Assembly (NCBI GenBank): GCA_029203145.1
Contig: CP119309.1
Location: 831,001-895,000 of the forward strand
Direction: 5' to 3'
DNA from: Candidatus Brevundimonas phytovorans
GTDB taxonomy: Bacteria > Pseudomonadota > Alphaproteobacteria > Caulobacterales > Caulobacteraceae
DNA: 64,000 bases
Shown one piece after another: positions 24,134 to 32,875 of this stretch. Positions within the stretch are counted from its first letter, which is position 1. Each line of letters opens with the position of its first letter. A model generated the notes under the pieces. It was given only the letters and a program-made list of their open reading frames with translations, ran no database searches and had not been told where the DNA came from. Position numbers and translations under genes: made by a program.

Positions 24134-24157
24134 TCCGGTTTCGGAACTGAAGACTGA

Positions 24158-24195
24158 AGAGGGCGGCGCTGGTGACAGCGCCGCTCTTTTCTTTT
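24158..24195 (+). terminator. Intrinsic terminator of rpoBC
   Basis: The stem GGCGGCGCTG/CAGCGCCGC with a GTGA (GNRA-type) loop is followed by TCTTTTCTTTT. The T-tail runs directly into a 41-bp tandem repeat. Confidence 0.88.
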
Positions 24196-24351
24196 GGGCC
24201 TATCGCCCGTTGGGCTGCTTGAGGCCGGTTCTTGTTGGGCCTGCCGCCCGTTGGGCTGCTTGAGGCCGGTTCTTGTTGGGCCTACCGCCCGTTGGGCTGC
24301 TTGAGGCCGGTTCTTGTTGGGCCCACCGCGTGGGCTACCTGGGGGCCGGAG
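24194..24351. repeat. 41-bp tandem repeat, three full copies plus a degenerate fourth
   Basis: Three near-identical 41-bp units start at 24194, 24235 and 24276 (each begins TTGGGCCT and ends GGTTCTTG) and differ at only one or two positions. A fourth, degraded copy (24317-24351) keeps TTGGGCC, a shortened CCGC/GTGGGCT core and GGGGCCGGA. The period is not a multiple of three and no protein frame fits. It lies between the rpoC terminator and the end of the convergent proline-rich gene. Confidence 0.92.
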
Positions 24352-24356
24352 GAAAG

Positions 24357-25403
24357 TCAGGGACGTGGGTCGGGCAGCTTGTTGCTGTCCTGCTGGACGT
24401 TGGTGGTGGCGCCCTGGCGCATGGATGGGTCGAGGTGGGCGCCGGCGCAGCCCGCGCCGAAGTTGGAGCCGGGGCAGTCCTGGGGCGGCATGACGCCGAC
24501 GCCGCCGGACAGAGGGCGGCGCTGGGCCTCGAAACGCTGCATCTCGCGCGCGCCTTCGCGGGCGAAGCGAGCGTCGCGTTCGGCGTTGCCGCTGCCGGTG
24601 ATGGGGCCGCGGGCGGCGCCTTCGGCGGCGCGGGCGTTGAAACGTTCGTCGCAGACGGCCTGCTCGCCCGGCCGAAGAACGCGGGTGGAGGGGCAGCCGG
24701 CGGGGGAGGTGCGCAGGGCGCGGGCGTTGCGCCCGTCCTGGCCTTCGGGGGCGACCCGCCAGGCGTCGGAGATGCCGCTGACCCCCGCCGCGGCCGCCGA
24801 GGGCGCGCCGGGCGCCGGATTGGCCAGGCGCGGGGCGGGGGCGGCGGGCAAGCCGTTGCGGGCCTCGTCCTCGTCCTTCTTGCGCGCGCGGACCGGCAGG
24901 GTGGGAGCCGGCGTCGGCGCCGCGCGCTCGGCGGCGGCGGGCGCAGGAGCGGGCAGGGGCGCGGGGACGGGCGCAGGCGCGCGCTGGGGCGCCGGCAAGG
25001 GAGCGGGCAGGGGCGTCGGCGGCGCAACGGCCACGCTCTTTGGCGCCGGCTGAGGCGCGGGTTGGGGCGTGGGGGGCGACAGCAGCGGGGGCTTGACCGT
25101 CGGGGTCGGCCGCTCGGGCTCCGGCTCCGGGATCGCGCGTTCGGGCGCCGGTAGGGGCAGGGGGCGGGGGACCGGCGGGCGCGGCTGGGGCGGCAGAGGC
25201 GGCAGAGGCTGGCGCTCGATTTCCAGCTGGATGACAGGGGGCGGCGGCGGCGACGCAGCGGGATGATCCTCGCTGGACGCCAGCAGGATCATGGCGCCCA
25301 GCACGACCGTGTGCAGAAGCGTGGAAGCCCCCGCCATCAGAGCGCGCCGCACGCCGGGACGCCGACGCCGCATCGGCGCGCGGGCCAGAACTGCAAGGCT
25401 CAT
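24357..25403 (-). CDS. Proline-rich single-pass membrane protein, TonB-like architecture
   Basis: A 348-residue protein with a basic N-terminus (RMRRRRPGVRR), one transmembrane helix at about residues 21-43, and then about 120 residues dominated by Pro, Ala, Glu and Lys (repeated PAPAP, PEPEPERP). The C-terminal region is hydrophilic with three or four Cys, probably periplasmic. The layout (short cytoplasmic end, one TM, PPPPPVIQLEIE, long Pro-rich spacer) is that of TonB/TolA-like envelope-spanning proteins, but no clear TonB C-terminal domain is visible. The start at 25403 has GGGGAG five bases upstream; an ATG nine codons earlier has no ribosome-binding site. Confidence 0.7.
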   Translation of the reverse strand: MSLAVLARAPMRRRRPGVRRALMAGASTLLHTVVLGAMILLASSEDHPAASPPPPPVIQLEIERQPLPPLPPQPRPPVPRPLPLPAPERAIPEPEPERPTPTVKPPLLSPPTPQPAPQPAPKSVAVAPPTPLPAPLPAPQRAPAPVPAPLPAPAPAAAERAAPTPAPTLPVRARKKDEDEARNGLPAAPAPRLANPAPGAPSAAAAGVSGISDAWRVAPEGQDGRNARALRTSPAGCPSTRVLRPGEQAVCDERFNARAAEGAARGPITGSGNAERDARFAREGAREMQRFEAQRRPLSGGVGVMPPQDCPGSNFGAGCAGAHLDPSMRQGATTNVQQDSNKLPDPRP

Positions 25404-25536
25404 AGCGGCTCCCCAATCGTCGTCGAGCATGATGCCAAGGCAAGCATGGCCATATAGAGACGAGTTTGCGGGATCAGGGAACGGTGAATTCGCGGGGAGG
25501 GCGGGGGCTGGCCGGGAGCGACCAAGGGTGAATCAC

Positions 25537-25565
25537 TTGACGCCTTCACCCATCCCGCGTACATC
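25537..25565 (+). promoter_or_regulatory. Promoter of the str operon (rpsL-rpsG-fusA-tuf)
   Basis: TTGACG (25537-25542), a 17-bp spacer and TACATC (25560-25565). The start site is expected near 25572, giving a 226-nt leader that contains a terminator-like hairpin. Confidence 0.65.
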
Positions 25566-25637
25566 GCGCGCACTTTCGAGACGTAGGCGGTTCGCTGTCT
25601 GTCGAGATCGTGACAATTGAACGGACGGGCTGTGCCC

Positions 25638-25676
25638 GCCGGAACGCCCAAAGCGCGCGTTCCGGCTTTTTCGTTT
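25638..25676 (+). terminator. Terminator-like hairpin (candidate attenuator) inside the rpsL leader
   Basis: GCCGGAACG (25638-25646) and CGTTCCGGC (25658-25666) form a perfect 9-bp stem followed at once by TTTTTCGTTT. It lies about 65-100 nt after the predicted start site and 120 nt before rpsL, within the only leader available to the operon. This would prematurely end transcripts unless it is read through or remodelled. Confidence 0.7.
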
Positions 25677-25797
25677 GGCTGTTTCGGCTCACTCGGAAAC
25701 AACACCCGGGCGGTGCTTCGGCAGCGTCCAAAAGAAGGCTCATGAGGCGCCCCGGCCGAAAGGCACACGCCTCCATATCGAAAAGAGACGAAATCGT

Positions 25798-26172
25798 ATG
25801 CCTACGATCAACCAGCTGATCCGCAAGCCGCGCAAGCCCAAGCCCACCCGTAACAAGGTGCCGGCCCTCGAGGGTTCGCCCCAGCGTCGCGGCGTCTGCA
25901 CCCGCGTTTACACCACGACCCCGAAGAAGCCGAACTCGGCTCTGCGTAAGGTCGCCAAGGTCCGTCTGGCCAAGAACGGCTATGAAGCCGTTTGCTACAT
26001 CCCCGGCGAAGGTCACAACCTGCAAGAGCACTCGGTTGTTCTGATCCGCGGCGGCCGCGTGAAGGACTTGCCCGGCGTGCGTTACCACATCCTGCGCGGC
26101 GTGCTCGATACGCAAGGCGTCAAGGACCGCAAGCAGCGTCGTTCGCACTACGGCGCCAAGCGTCCGAAGTAA
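25798..26172 (+). CDS. rpsL: 30S ribosomal protein S12
   Basis: A 124-residue S12 at the decoding centre. It is intact, with the conserved loops TTTPKKPNSALRKVAKVRL (about residues 38-56, Lys at the streptomycin-sensitivity position) and RGGRVKDLPGVRYH (about 83-96), both wild type by eye. The ATG at 25798 matches the universal MPTINQLIRK start; the frame extends upstream through the leader but is not protein-like. It is the first gene of the str operon. Confidence 0.98.
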   Translation: MPTINQLIRKPRKPKPTRNKVPALEGSPQRRGVCTRVYTTTPKKPNSALRKVAKVRLAKNGYEAVCYIPGEGHNLQEHSVVLIRGGRVKDLPGVRYHILRGVLDTQGVKDRKQRRSHYGAKRPK

Positions 26173-26250
26173 GCGAACCGTTTTCAGGCCTGCTGGTCTG
26201 GACCCTCAGAGATTTTCCCGGCGTCTGCCGGGCACTGCAAGGAATAACCT

Positions 26251-26724
26251 ATGTCGCGTCGTCACCGCGCCCAGAAGCGTGAAGTTCTGCCGGATCCCAA
26301 GTTCGGCGATCTGATCGTCACCAAGTTCATGAACTACGTCATGTACGAAGGTAAGAAGGCCGTCGCCGAAAACATCGTCTATGGCGCCTTCGACATTCTG
26401 GCCGAGAAGAAGAAAGACCACACCGCGGTCGAAACCTTCCACACCGCGCTCGACAACGTCGCGCCGTCGGTCGAAGTCCGTTCGCGTCGCGTCGGCGGCG
26501 CCACCTACCAGGTGCCGGTCGAAGTCCGCCCCGACCGTCGCCGCGCCCTGGCCATCCGTTGGCTGGTGAACGCTGCGCGCAAGCGCGGTGAAAACACCAT
26601 GACGGAAAAGCTGGCCGCTGAGCTGCTGGACGCCTCGAACAACCGCGGCACCGCAGTCAAGAAGCGTGAAGACACCCACAAGATGGCCGAAGCCAACCGC
26701 GCCTTCAGCCACTACCGCTGGTAA
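26251..26724 (+). CDS. rpsG: 30S ribosomal protein S7
   Basis: A 157-residue S7, which nucleates assembly of the 30S head and contacts the E-site tRNA. Typical blocks: MSRRHRAQKREVLPDPKFGD at the N-terminus, VRSRRVGGATYQVPVEVRPD (about residues 76-95), and the C-terminal KMAEANRAFSHYRW. It starts 78 bp after rpsL with AAGGA ahead of the ATG. S7 is the usual translational regulator of this operon; a spacer site was not identified. Confidence 0.98.
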   Translation: MSRRHRAQKREVLPDPKFGDLIVTKFMNYVMYEGKKAVAENIVYGAFDILAEKKKDHTAVETFHTALDNVAPSVEVRSRRVGGATYQVPVEVRPDRRRALAIRWLVNAARKRGENTMTEKLAAELLDASNNRGTAVKKREDTHKMAEANRAFSHYRW

Positions 26725-26768
26725 GCGTCTTCAAAGCGCCATCAGGCGCGCTTATCTGAGACTATCAA

Positions 26769-26803
26769 GCGCGGGCGGTTTGAGCTAAATCGCCCGCGCT
26801 GTC
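26769..26803 (+). other. Long hairpin between rpsG and fusA
   Basis: GCGCGGGCG plus GTTT pairs with AAAT plus CGCCCGCGC around a GAGCT loop. There is no T-run. It may stabilise or mark processing of the str mRNA between ribosomal-protein and elongation-factor cistrons. Confidence 0.55.
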
Positions 26804-26862
26804 TTATCCGATATCATCTTGGGCGCCCGTCGCGTCCGCGAAGCACCCCGAAGGCAAGTCCA

Positions 26863-28941
26863 ATGCCCCGCACACATAAAATCGAAGACTACCGCAACTT
26901 CGGCATCATGGCCCACATCGACGCGGGCAAGACGACGACGACCGAGCGGATCCTGTTCTACACCGGCAAGAACCACAAAATGGGCGAGACGCACGATGGC
27001 GCGTCCACCATGGACTGGATGGACCAGGAACAAGAGCGCGGCATCACCATCACCTCGGCCGCCACGACCGCCTTCTGGAAAGGCAAGCGTCTCAACATCA
27101 TCGACACCCCCGGCCACGTGGACTTCACCATTGAAGTCGAACGTTCGCTGCGCGTGCTCGACGGCGCCGTGACGGTGCTGGACGGCAACGCCGGCGTGGA
27201 GCCGCAGACGGAAACCGTCTGGCGTCAGGCCGACAAGTACCGCGTGCCGCGCATCGTCTTCGTCAACAAGATGGACAAGATCGGCGCTGACTTCGCCGCT
27301 TCGGTCCAGTCGATCCGCGACCGTCTGGGCGCCAAGGCTGTGCCGATCCAACTGCCGATCGGCGCCGAGAACCTGCTGAAGGGCGTGGTCGACCTGGTCG
27401 AGATGAAGGCCTACGTCTGGGAAACCGACGCCGTCGGCGCCGACGCCGATATCCGCGAAATCCCGGCTGACATGGCCGACGAATGCGCCGCCGCCCGTCA
27501 ATACCTGATCGACAACGCTGTCGAGCTGGACGACGAGGCCATGGAAGCCTACCTGGGCGGCGAAGAGCCCTCGGTCGAAGTCCTGAAGAAGTGCATTCGC
27601 AAGGCCGTGCTGACCGGCGCCTTCTACCCGATCCTCGGCGGCTCGGCCTTCAAGAACAAGGGCGTTCAGCCCCTGCTCGACGCCGTCATCGACTACCTGC
27701 CTTCGCCGACCGACATTCCGCCCACGCCGGGCATCGACTTCAAGACGGAAGAGCCGGTCACGCGCAAGGCTTCGGACGACGAGCCCCTGTCGGTCCTGGC
27801 GTTCAAGATCATGGACGACCCCTTCGTCGGCTCGCTGACCTTCTGCCGCCTCTACTCGGGCAAGATGGAAACCGGCATGTCGCTGCTGAACTCGTCGCGC
27901 GACAAGCGCGAGCGCGTCGGCCGCATGCTGCAGATGCACTCGAACAACCGCGAAGACATCAAGGAAGCCTACGCCGGCGACATCGTCGCCCTGGCCGGCC
28001 TGAAGGAAACCCGCACGGGCGACACCCTGTGCGATCCGCTGAAGTCGCCCGTCATCCTTGAGAAGATGGAATTCCCGGCGCCCGTGATCGAGATCTCGGT
28101 CGAGCCCAAGACCAAGGCCGACCAAGAGAAGCTGGGCGTGGCTCTGGCCAAGCTGGCTTCGGAAGATCCGTCCTTCACCGTCTCGACCGACCACGAGTCG
28201 GGCCAGACGATCCTGAAGGGCATGGGCGAGCTGCACCTGGACATCAAGATCGACATCCTGCGCCGCACCTACAAGGTCGACGCCACGATCGGCGCGCCGC
28301 AGGTGGCCTATCGTGAATCGCTCGGCCGCAAGGTCGACATCGACTACACCCACAAGAAGCAGACCGGCGGTACGGGTCAGTTCGCCCGCGTCATGCTGAC
28401 GTTCGAGCCGGGTGAACCGGGTTCGGGCTTCGTGTTCGAAAACGCCATCGTCGGCGGCGCGGTGCCCAAGGAATACATCCCGGGCGTCGAAAAGGGCCTG
28501 ACGGCCATCAAGGAAAACGGTCTGCTGGCCGGCTTCCCGCTGATCGACTTCAAGGCGACCCTGACGGACGGCAAGTACCACGACGTCGACTCCAGCGTGC
28601 TGGCGTTCGAAATCGCGGCCCGCGCCGCCTTCCGCGAACTGAAGGAAAAGGGTTCGCCCAAGCTGCTCGAGCCGATCATGGCGGTTGAGGTCGTGACCCC
28701 CGAGGAATACCTCGGCTCGGTCATCGGCGACCTGAACGGCCGTCGCGGCATGATCCAGGGCCAGGACATGCGCGGCAACGCCATCGTCATCAACGCCTTC
28801 GTGCCGCTGGCGAACATGTTCGGCTACGTGAACACCCTGCGCGGCATGTCGCAAGGCCGCGCCCAGTTCACCATGCAGTACGACCACTACGAGCCGGTGC
28901 CGCAACACGTCGCCGACGAAGTGATCAAGAAGTACGCCTAA
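26863..28941 (+). CDS. fusA: Translation elongation factor G
   Basis: A 692-residue EF-G, the ribosomal translocase GTPase. G1 motif AHIDAGKTT (about residues 17-25), switch II DTPGHVDF (about 81-88) and G4 NKMDK (about 135-139) are intact. Domains II-V follow, including the domain IV tip region and GYVNTLRGMSQGRA in the C-terminal part. It lies third in the str operon, 138 bp after rpsG, with no separate promoter recognised. Confidence 0.98.
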   Translation: MPRTHKIEDYRNFGIMAHIDAGKTTTTERILFYTGKNHKMGETHDGASTMDWMDQEQERGITITSAATTAFWKGKRLNIIDTPGHVDFTIEVERSLRVLDGAVTVLDGNAGVEPQTETVWRQADKYRVPRIVFVNKMDKIGADFAASVQSIRDRLGAKAVPIQLPIGAENLLKGVVDLVEMKAYVWETDAVGADADIREIPADMADECAAARQYLIDNAVELDDEAMEAYLGGEEPSVEVLKKCIRKAVLTGAFYPILGGSAFKNKGVQPLLDAVIDYLPSPTDIPPTPGIDFKTEEPVTRKASDDEPLSVLAFKIMDDPFVGSLTFCRLYSGKMETGMSLLNSSRDKRERVGRMLQMHSNNREDIKEAYAGDIVALAGLKETRTGDTLCDPLKSPVILEKMEFPAPVIEISVEPKTKADQEKLGVALAKLASEDPSFTVSTDHESGQTILKGMGELHLDIKIDILRRTYKVDATIGAPQVAYRESLGRKVDIDYTHKKQTGGTGQFARVMLTFEPGEPGSGFVFENAIVGGAVPKEYIPGVEKGLTAIKENGLLAGFPLIDFKATLTDGKYHDVDSSVLAFEIAARAAFRELKEKGSPKLLEPIMAVEVVTPEEYLGSVIGDLNGRRGMIQGQDMRGNAIVINAFVPLANMFGYVNTLRGMSQGRAQFTMQYDHYEPVPQHVADEVIKKYA

Positions 28942-29063
28942 CAACGTCGCTGTCCCGTCCTATATGGACGGGCGCACTTGAAACCCGGGCGGTTTGCGCG
29001 CAGACCGCCCGCCTCATCCCCAAACCAATAGGACCCCCGGTTCGGGGACCCAGGAGCTAGAGA

Positions 29064-30254
<1,191 letters not shown>

Positions 30255-30343
30255 GCGATCGATCCGGGTCTTCGGACCCGAACAGTAAGCGTACCGGCCT
30301 CAAGAAGCCCGCAAGGGCGGTAGGCCAAGCGTAAAGCGTAACA

Positions 30344-30378
30344 GAGCGGCCCTCGGAGCAATCCGGGGGCCGTTTCTG
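30344..30378 (+). terminator. Intrinsic terminator of the str operon
   Basis: The stem CGGCCCTCGGA/TCCGGGGGCCG, with a wobble, has a GCAA (GNRA) loop and a TTTCTG tail, 90 bp after tuf. A smaller hairpin (GGGTCTTCGGACCC) at about 30266-30280 lies closer to the stop but lacks Ts. Confidence 0.8.
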
Positions 30379-30381
30379 CAT

Positions 30382-30546
30382 TCAGGGATTGGGCCGCCCG
30401 GTGGCCGGGTCGGCGGCGGTCTGGCCGGAGTTGCTGGAGCCCTTGGCGCCGTCAGGCTCGGTGGCGGGTCTGGGAGGACGACCGGGGCGGTCGGGCTTGA
30501 GATCCTCATTCTCGATCTGTCGGTCGTCGGGGCGGGGGTCAGGCAT
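30382..30546 (-). CDS. Possible 54-residue hydrophilic protein
   Basis: A short frame from an ATG at 30546 to a TGA at 30382 encodes a Pro/Asp/Arg-rich, uncharacterised peptide (begins MPDPRPDDRQIENEDLKPDR, ends ATGRPNP). GGGA lies about 9 bases upstream. Composition and lack of hydrophobic residues suggest a disordered small protein of the kind common in Caulobacteraceae. It is convergent with tuf and ends right at the tuf terminator, which could serve both. Without conservation data it may be a chance frame. Confidence 0.5.
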   Translation of the reverse strand: MPDPRPDDRQIENEDLKPDRPGRPPRPATEPDGAKGSSNSGQTAADPATGRPNP

Positions 30547-30702
30547 GGTTCGGTCCCTTGTTGAGACAGGACAACGCCTGGGGCGGGCCAGCGCTCCGCC
30601 GGGCGCGGCGACCGCGGCTCTAAACCGTGTCTAAACGGAGCTGAACTAGAGACGGCGGGCGGAATGGAACTTGCTGGTGGCGTCGCGGAAGAAGGAAGGC
30701 TC

Positions 30703-31845
30703 ATGCCCGGTGTGCTGACGATCGAAATCTGCGACCTGGACAGCCTGGGCGCCGAGGCGTGCGCGCAGTGGAACGCCTGGTCGATGGCGGACCCGGATCT
30801 CGCCAGCCCCTATTTCCGCGTCGAGTTCGCGCAGATCGCCGCGCGGATCAGCCCGGCTTGCGCGGTGGCGATTTTCAAGCGCGACGGGGTGGTGGTCGGC
30901 TACTTCCCGCATCAGCGGCGGGGCGGGGCGGTGCTGCCGGTGGCGGCGCCGATGAACGACTATCACGGGGTGATCGGCCCCAGGGGCGAGCGTCCGACGC
31001 TGGCCGAGGCGGCGCGGCTGCTGGGCGGCGCGCGGTTCAGCGTCAACGGCTGGGTGGGAGAGGCGCCGGGCGCGGCGGTCAGCGACAGCTTTCGCACCAC
31101 CATCCCGAACGAGGGCGGCTACGACGCCTGGTACGCGGCGCGCCGTCGGGCCTTTGGCAAATATTTCAAGGACAAGGAGCGGGCGCGGCGCAGCATGGAG
31201 ACCGAGTTCGGCGCCGTGGAGGTGCAGATCGGTCTTCGCGACGAGGCTCTGCTGGACGAACTGATCGTGCTGAAACGGGACCAGTATCGGCGCACGGGGC
31301 GGCATGACGTCTTCGCCTGCGGCTGGACCCGCGACCTGTTGCACGCCCTGATGGCGCACGAGCAGGACGATTTCGGTGCCTCGATTGCGGTGCTGCGCGC
31401 CGGAGGACGGATCGCGGCGATGGAGTATTCGCTGCACGCGGGACGGCGGTTCCACTTCTGGTTTCCGGTCTATGTGCCCAGCCTGGCGCGGTGCTCGCCC
31501 GGCATCATGCTGAGCATGGAGACGATCCGTCTGGGGGCCGAGCGCGGCTATCGCGACTTCGACTACGGCTTTGGCGGCGAGACCTACAAGCGCTACTTCT
31601 GCGACACGGTTCAGCCGGTGGCCGAGGCGGTCATTCTGAAGCCGGGCTTGTCGTCGACCCTGGGCGAGGCCGGGGCGGCCCTGCTGGCGATGGCCGGCGG
31701 CGCGCGCCTGGTCGACAGCGTGCGGCGGCGCTGGAATGTCATCGAGGCCTGCGAGACGAGCGCGGCAGGCCGGCTGAAGGGGGCGGGGCTGGCGGCGCGC
31801 GCCGCCCTGTCCAAGGCCGCGGGCCGAGCAGGGGCCGCCGCCTGA
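30703..31845 (+). CDS. CelD/BcsL-like GNAT acetyltransferase
   Basis: A 380-residue protein resembling the acetyltransferases found in polysaccharide and cellulose-associated loci (Acetyltransf_6 type, related to FemAB). An N-terminal GNAT-like half (SPYFRVEFAQIAARISPACA and on) is followed by a second half with RRAFGKYFKDKERARRSMET, GGRIAAMEYSLHAGRRFHFW and YRDFDYGFGGETYKRYFCDT, which is typical of the family. The ATG at 30703 has GGAAGG nine bases before it; a frame extension of 13 codons is less likely. The next gene starts 14 bases downstream, so the pair is probably one operon. The acceptor substrate is unknown. Confidence 0.82.
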   Translation: MPGVLTIEICDLDSLGAEACAQWNAWSMADPDLASPYFRVEFAQIAARISPACAVAIFKRDGVVVGYFPHQRRGGAVLPVAAPMNDYHGVIGPRGERPTLAEAARLLGGARFSVNGWVGEAPGAAVSDSFRTTIPNEGGYDAWYAARRRAFGKYFKDKERARRSMETEFGAVEVQIGLRDEALLDELIVLKRDQYRRTGRHDVFACGWTRDLLHALMAHEQDDFGASIAVLRAGGRIAAMEYSLHAGRRFHFWFPVYVPSLARCSPGIMLSMETIRLGAERGYRDFDYGFGGETYKRYFCDTVQPVAEAVILKPGLSSTLGEAGAALLAMAGGARLVDSVRRRWNVIEACETSAAGRLKGAGLAARAALSKAAGRAGAAA

Positions 31846-31859
31846 TGAAGGAACCGACC

Positions 31860-32768
31860 ATGTCTGATCGCCGCACGCGTTATCCCGGCCCCATCACCGA
31901 GGCGGGGGTTCATCCGCACAGTCTGATCGCCCAGGGCTTTGCCGAGGACGCCGCGCTGGCGGCCCTGCTGGACCGCTATCCGGCGGACCTGTTCGACATC
32001 AACCTGTACGACTACGACGACGAGGGGCAGGTGTCGTTGCGCACCGGCGCGCGCGGGCGTCTGGATGGAAGCCAGTTGCTCGAGGCGATCCAGCAGGGAC
32101 GCCTGTGGGTCAACCTGCGCGGGCTTGAGACCGGCTGGCCCGAACTGTGGGCGGCCGCGATGGCCGAGTATCGCCGGATCGAGCAGGCCTATCCAGGGTT
32201 GAAGGCGGTCAAGAATGCGGGGCAGTTGATCCTGTCCTCGCCCAAGGCGCGCGTGCCCTATCATTTCGACGCGGCGGGAGTGGTGCTGTTCCACCTGAGA
32301 GGGCGCAAGCGGATTTTCGTCTATCCGGGCGACGAGGCGCATCTGCCGGAGCGCAACATGGAACAGGTGGTGGCGCGCCAGACGACCGAGGAGCTGCCCT
32401 ATAGCCTGGCGTTCGAGGGCGATGCGCAGGTCATCGATCTGGAGCCGGGGCAGGCGCTGACCTGGCCGCTTTATGCGCCGCACCGGGTGGAGAACCTGGA
32501 CCGGTTCTGCGTCTCCCTGTCGATGGACTTTCAGACCTGGCCGTCGCGCTGGCGCAACGGGGCCCTCTACACCAACGCCGTGGCGCGCAGCCGGGGCGGG
32601 GCGCCGCGACAGACGGATCGGATGGGGCAGGGAGAGCTGGCCCTGCGCTGGGCGGCGTCGCTGGGGCTGAAGCGGATGGGCGCGCTGAAAAGCCGGATCG
32701 CCCATTTCGAGCGGCAGTTCGAACCCGAGATCGGCGTGGCCGACGGGGCGGGGGCCCTGAAGGCCTGA
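31860..32768 (+). CDS. JmjC/cupin-type Fe(II) oxygenase-like protein
   Basis: A 302-residue protein with a cupin/JmjC core at about residues 115-230. The HxD pair is in PYHFDAAGVVLFHLRGRKRI (H135, D137), and the distal His is H208 in LYAPHRVEN. These three residues form the standard iron facial triad of JmjC hydroxylases, and the basic RKR after the HxD strand is usual for 2-oxoglutarate binding neighbours. AAGGAA lies eight bases upstream of the chosen ATG; an ATG overlapping the previous stop (31845) is an alternative. It is cotranscribed with the CelD-like gene. Function could be protein or small-molecule hydroxylation. Confidence 0.78.
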   Translation: MSDRRTRYPGPITEAGVHPHSLIAQGFAEDAALAALLDRYPADLFDINLYDYDDEGQVSLRTGARGRLDGSQLLEAIQQGRLWVNLRGLETGWPELWAAAMAEYRRIEQAYPGLKAVKNAGQLILSSPKARVPYHFDAAGVVLFHLRGRKRIFVYPGDEAHLPERNMEQVVARQTTEELPYSLAFEGDAQVIDLEPGQALTWPLYAPHRVENLDRFCVSLSMDFQTWPSRWRNGALYTNAVARSRGGAPRQTDRMGQGELALRWAASLGLKRMGALKSRIAHFERQFEPEIGVADGAGALKA

Positions 32769-32875
32769 ACCGCCGCAAGGCCGGTTTCTTACAACGACTT
32801 CATGACCTCGATTTAAAATGACTTGGGCGGCGGTCGCGGCCAGTTTCATCTCACATTCAGGAGAGGGACACCGCC

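Noticed and set aside
26785..28944. A 719-codon frame antisense to fusA
   Set aside because: A shadow of EF-G codon usage; no start signal and no recognisable fold.
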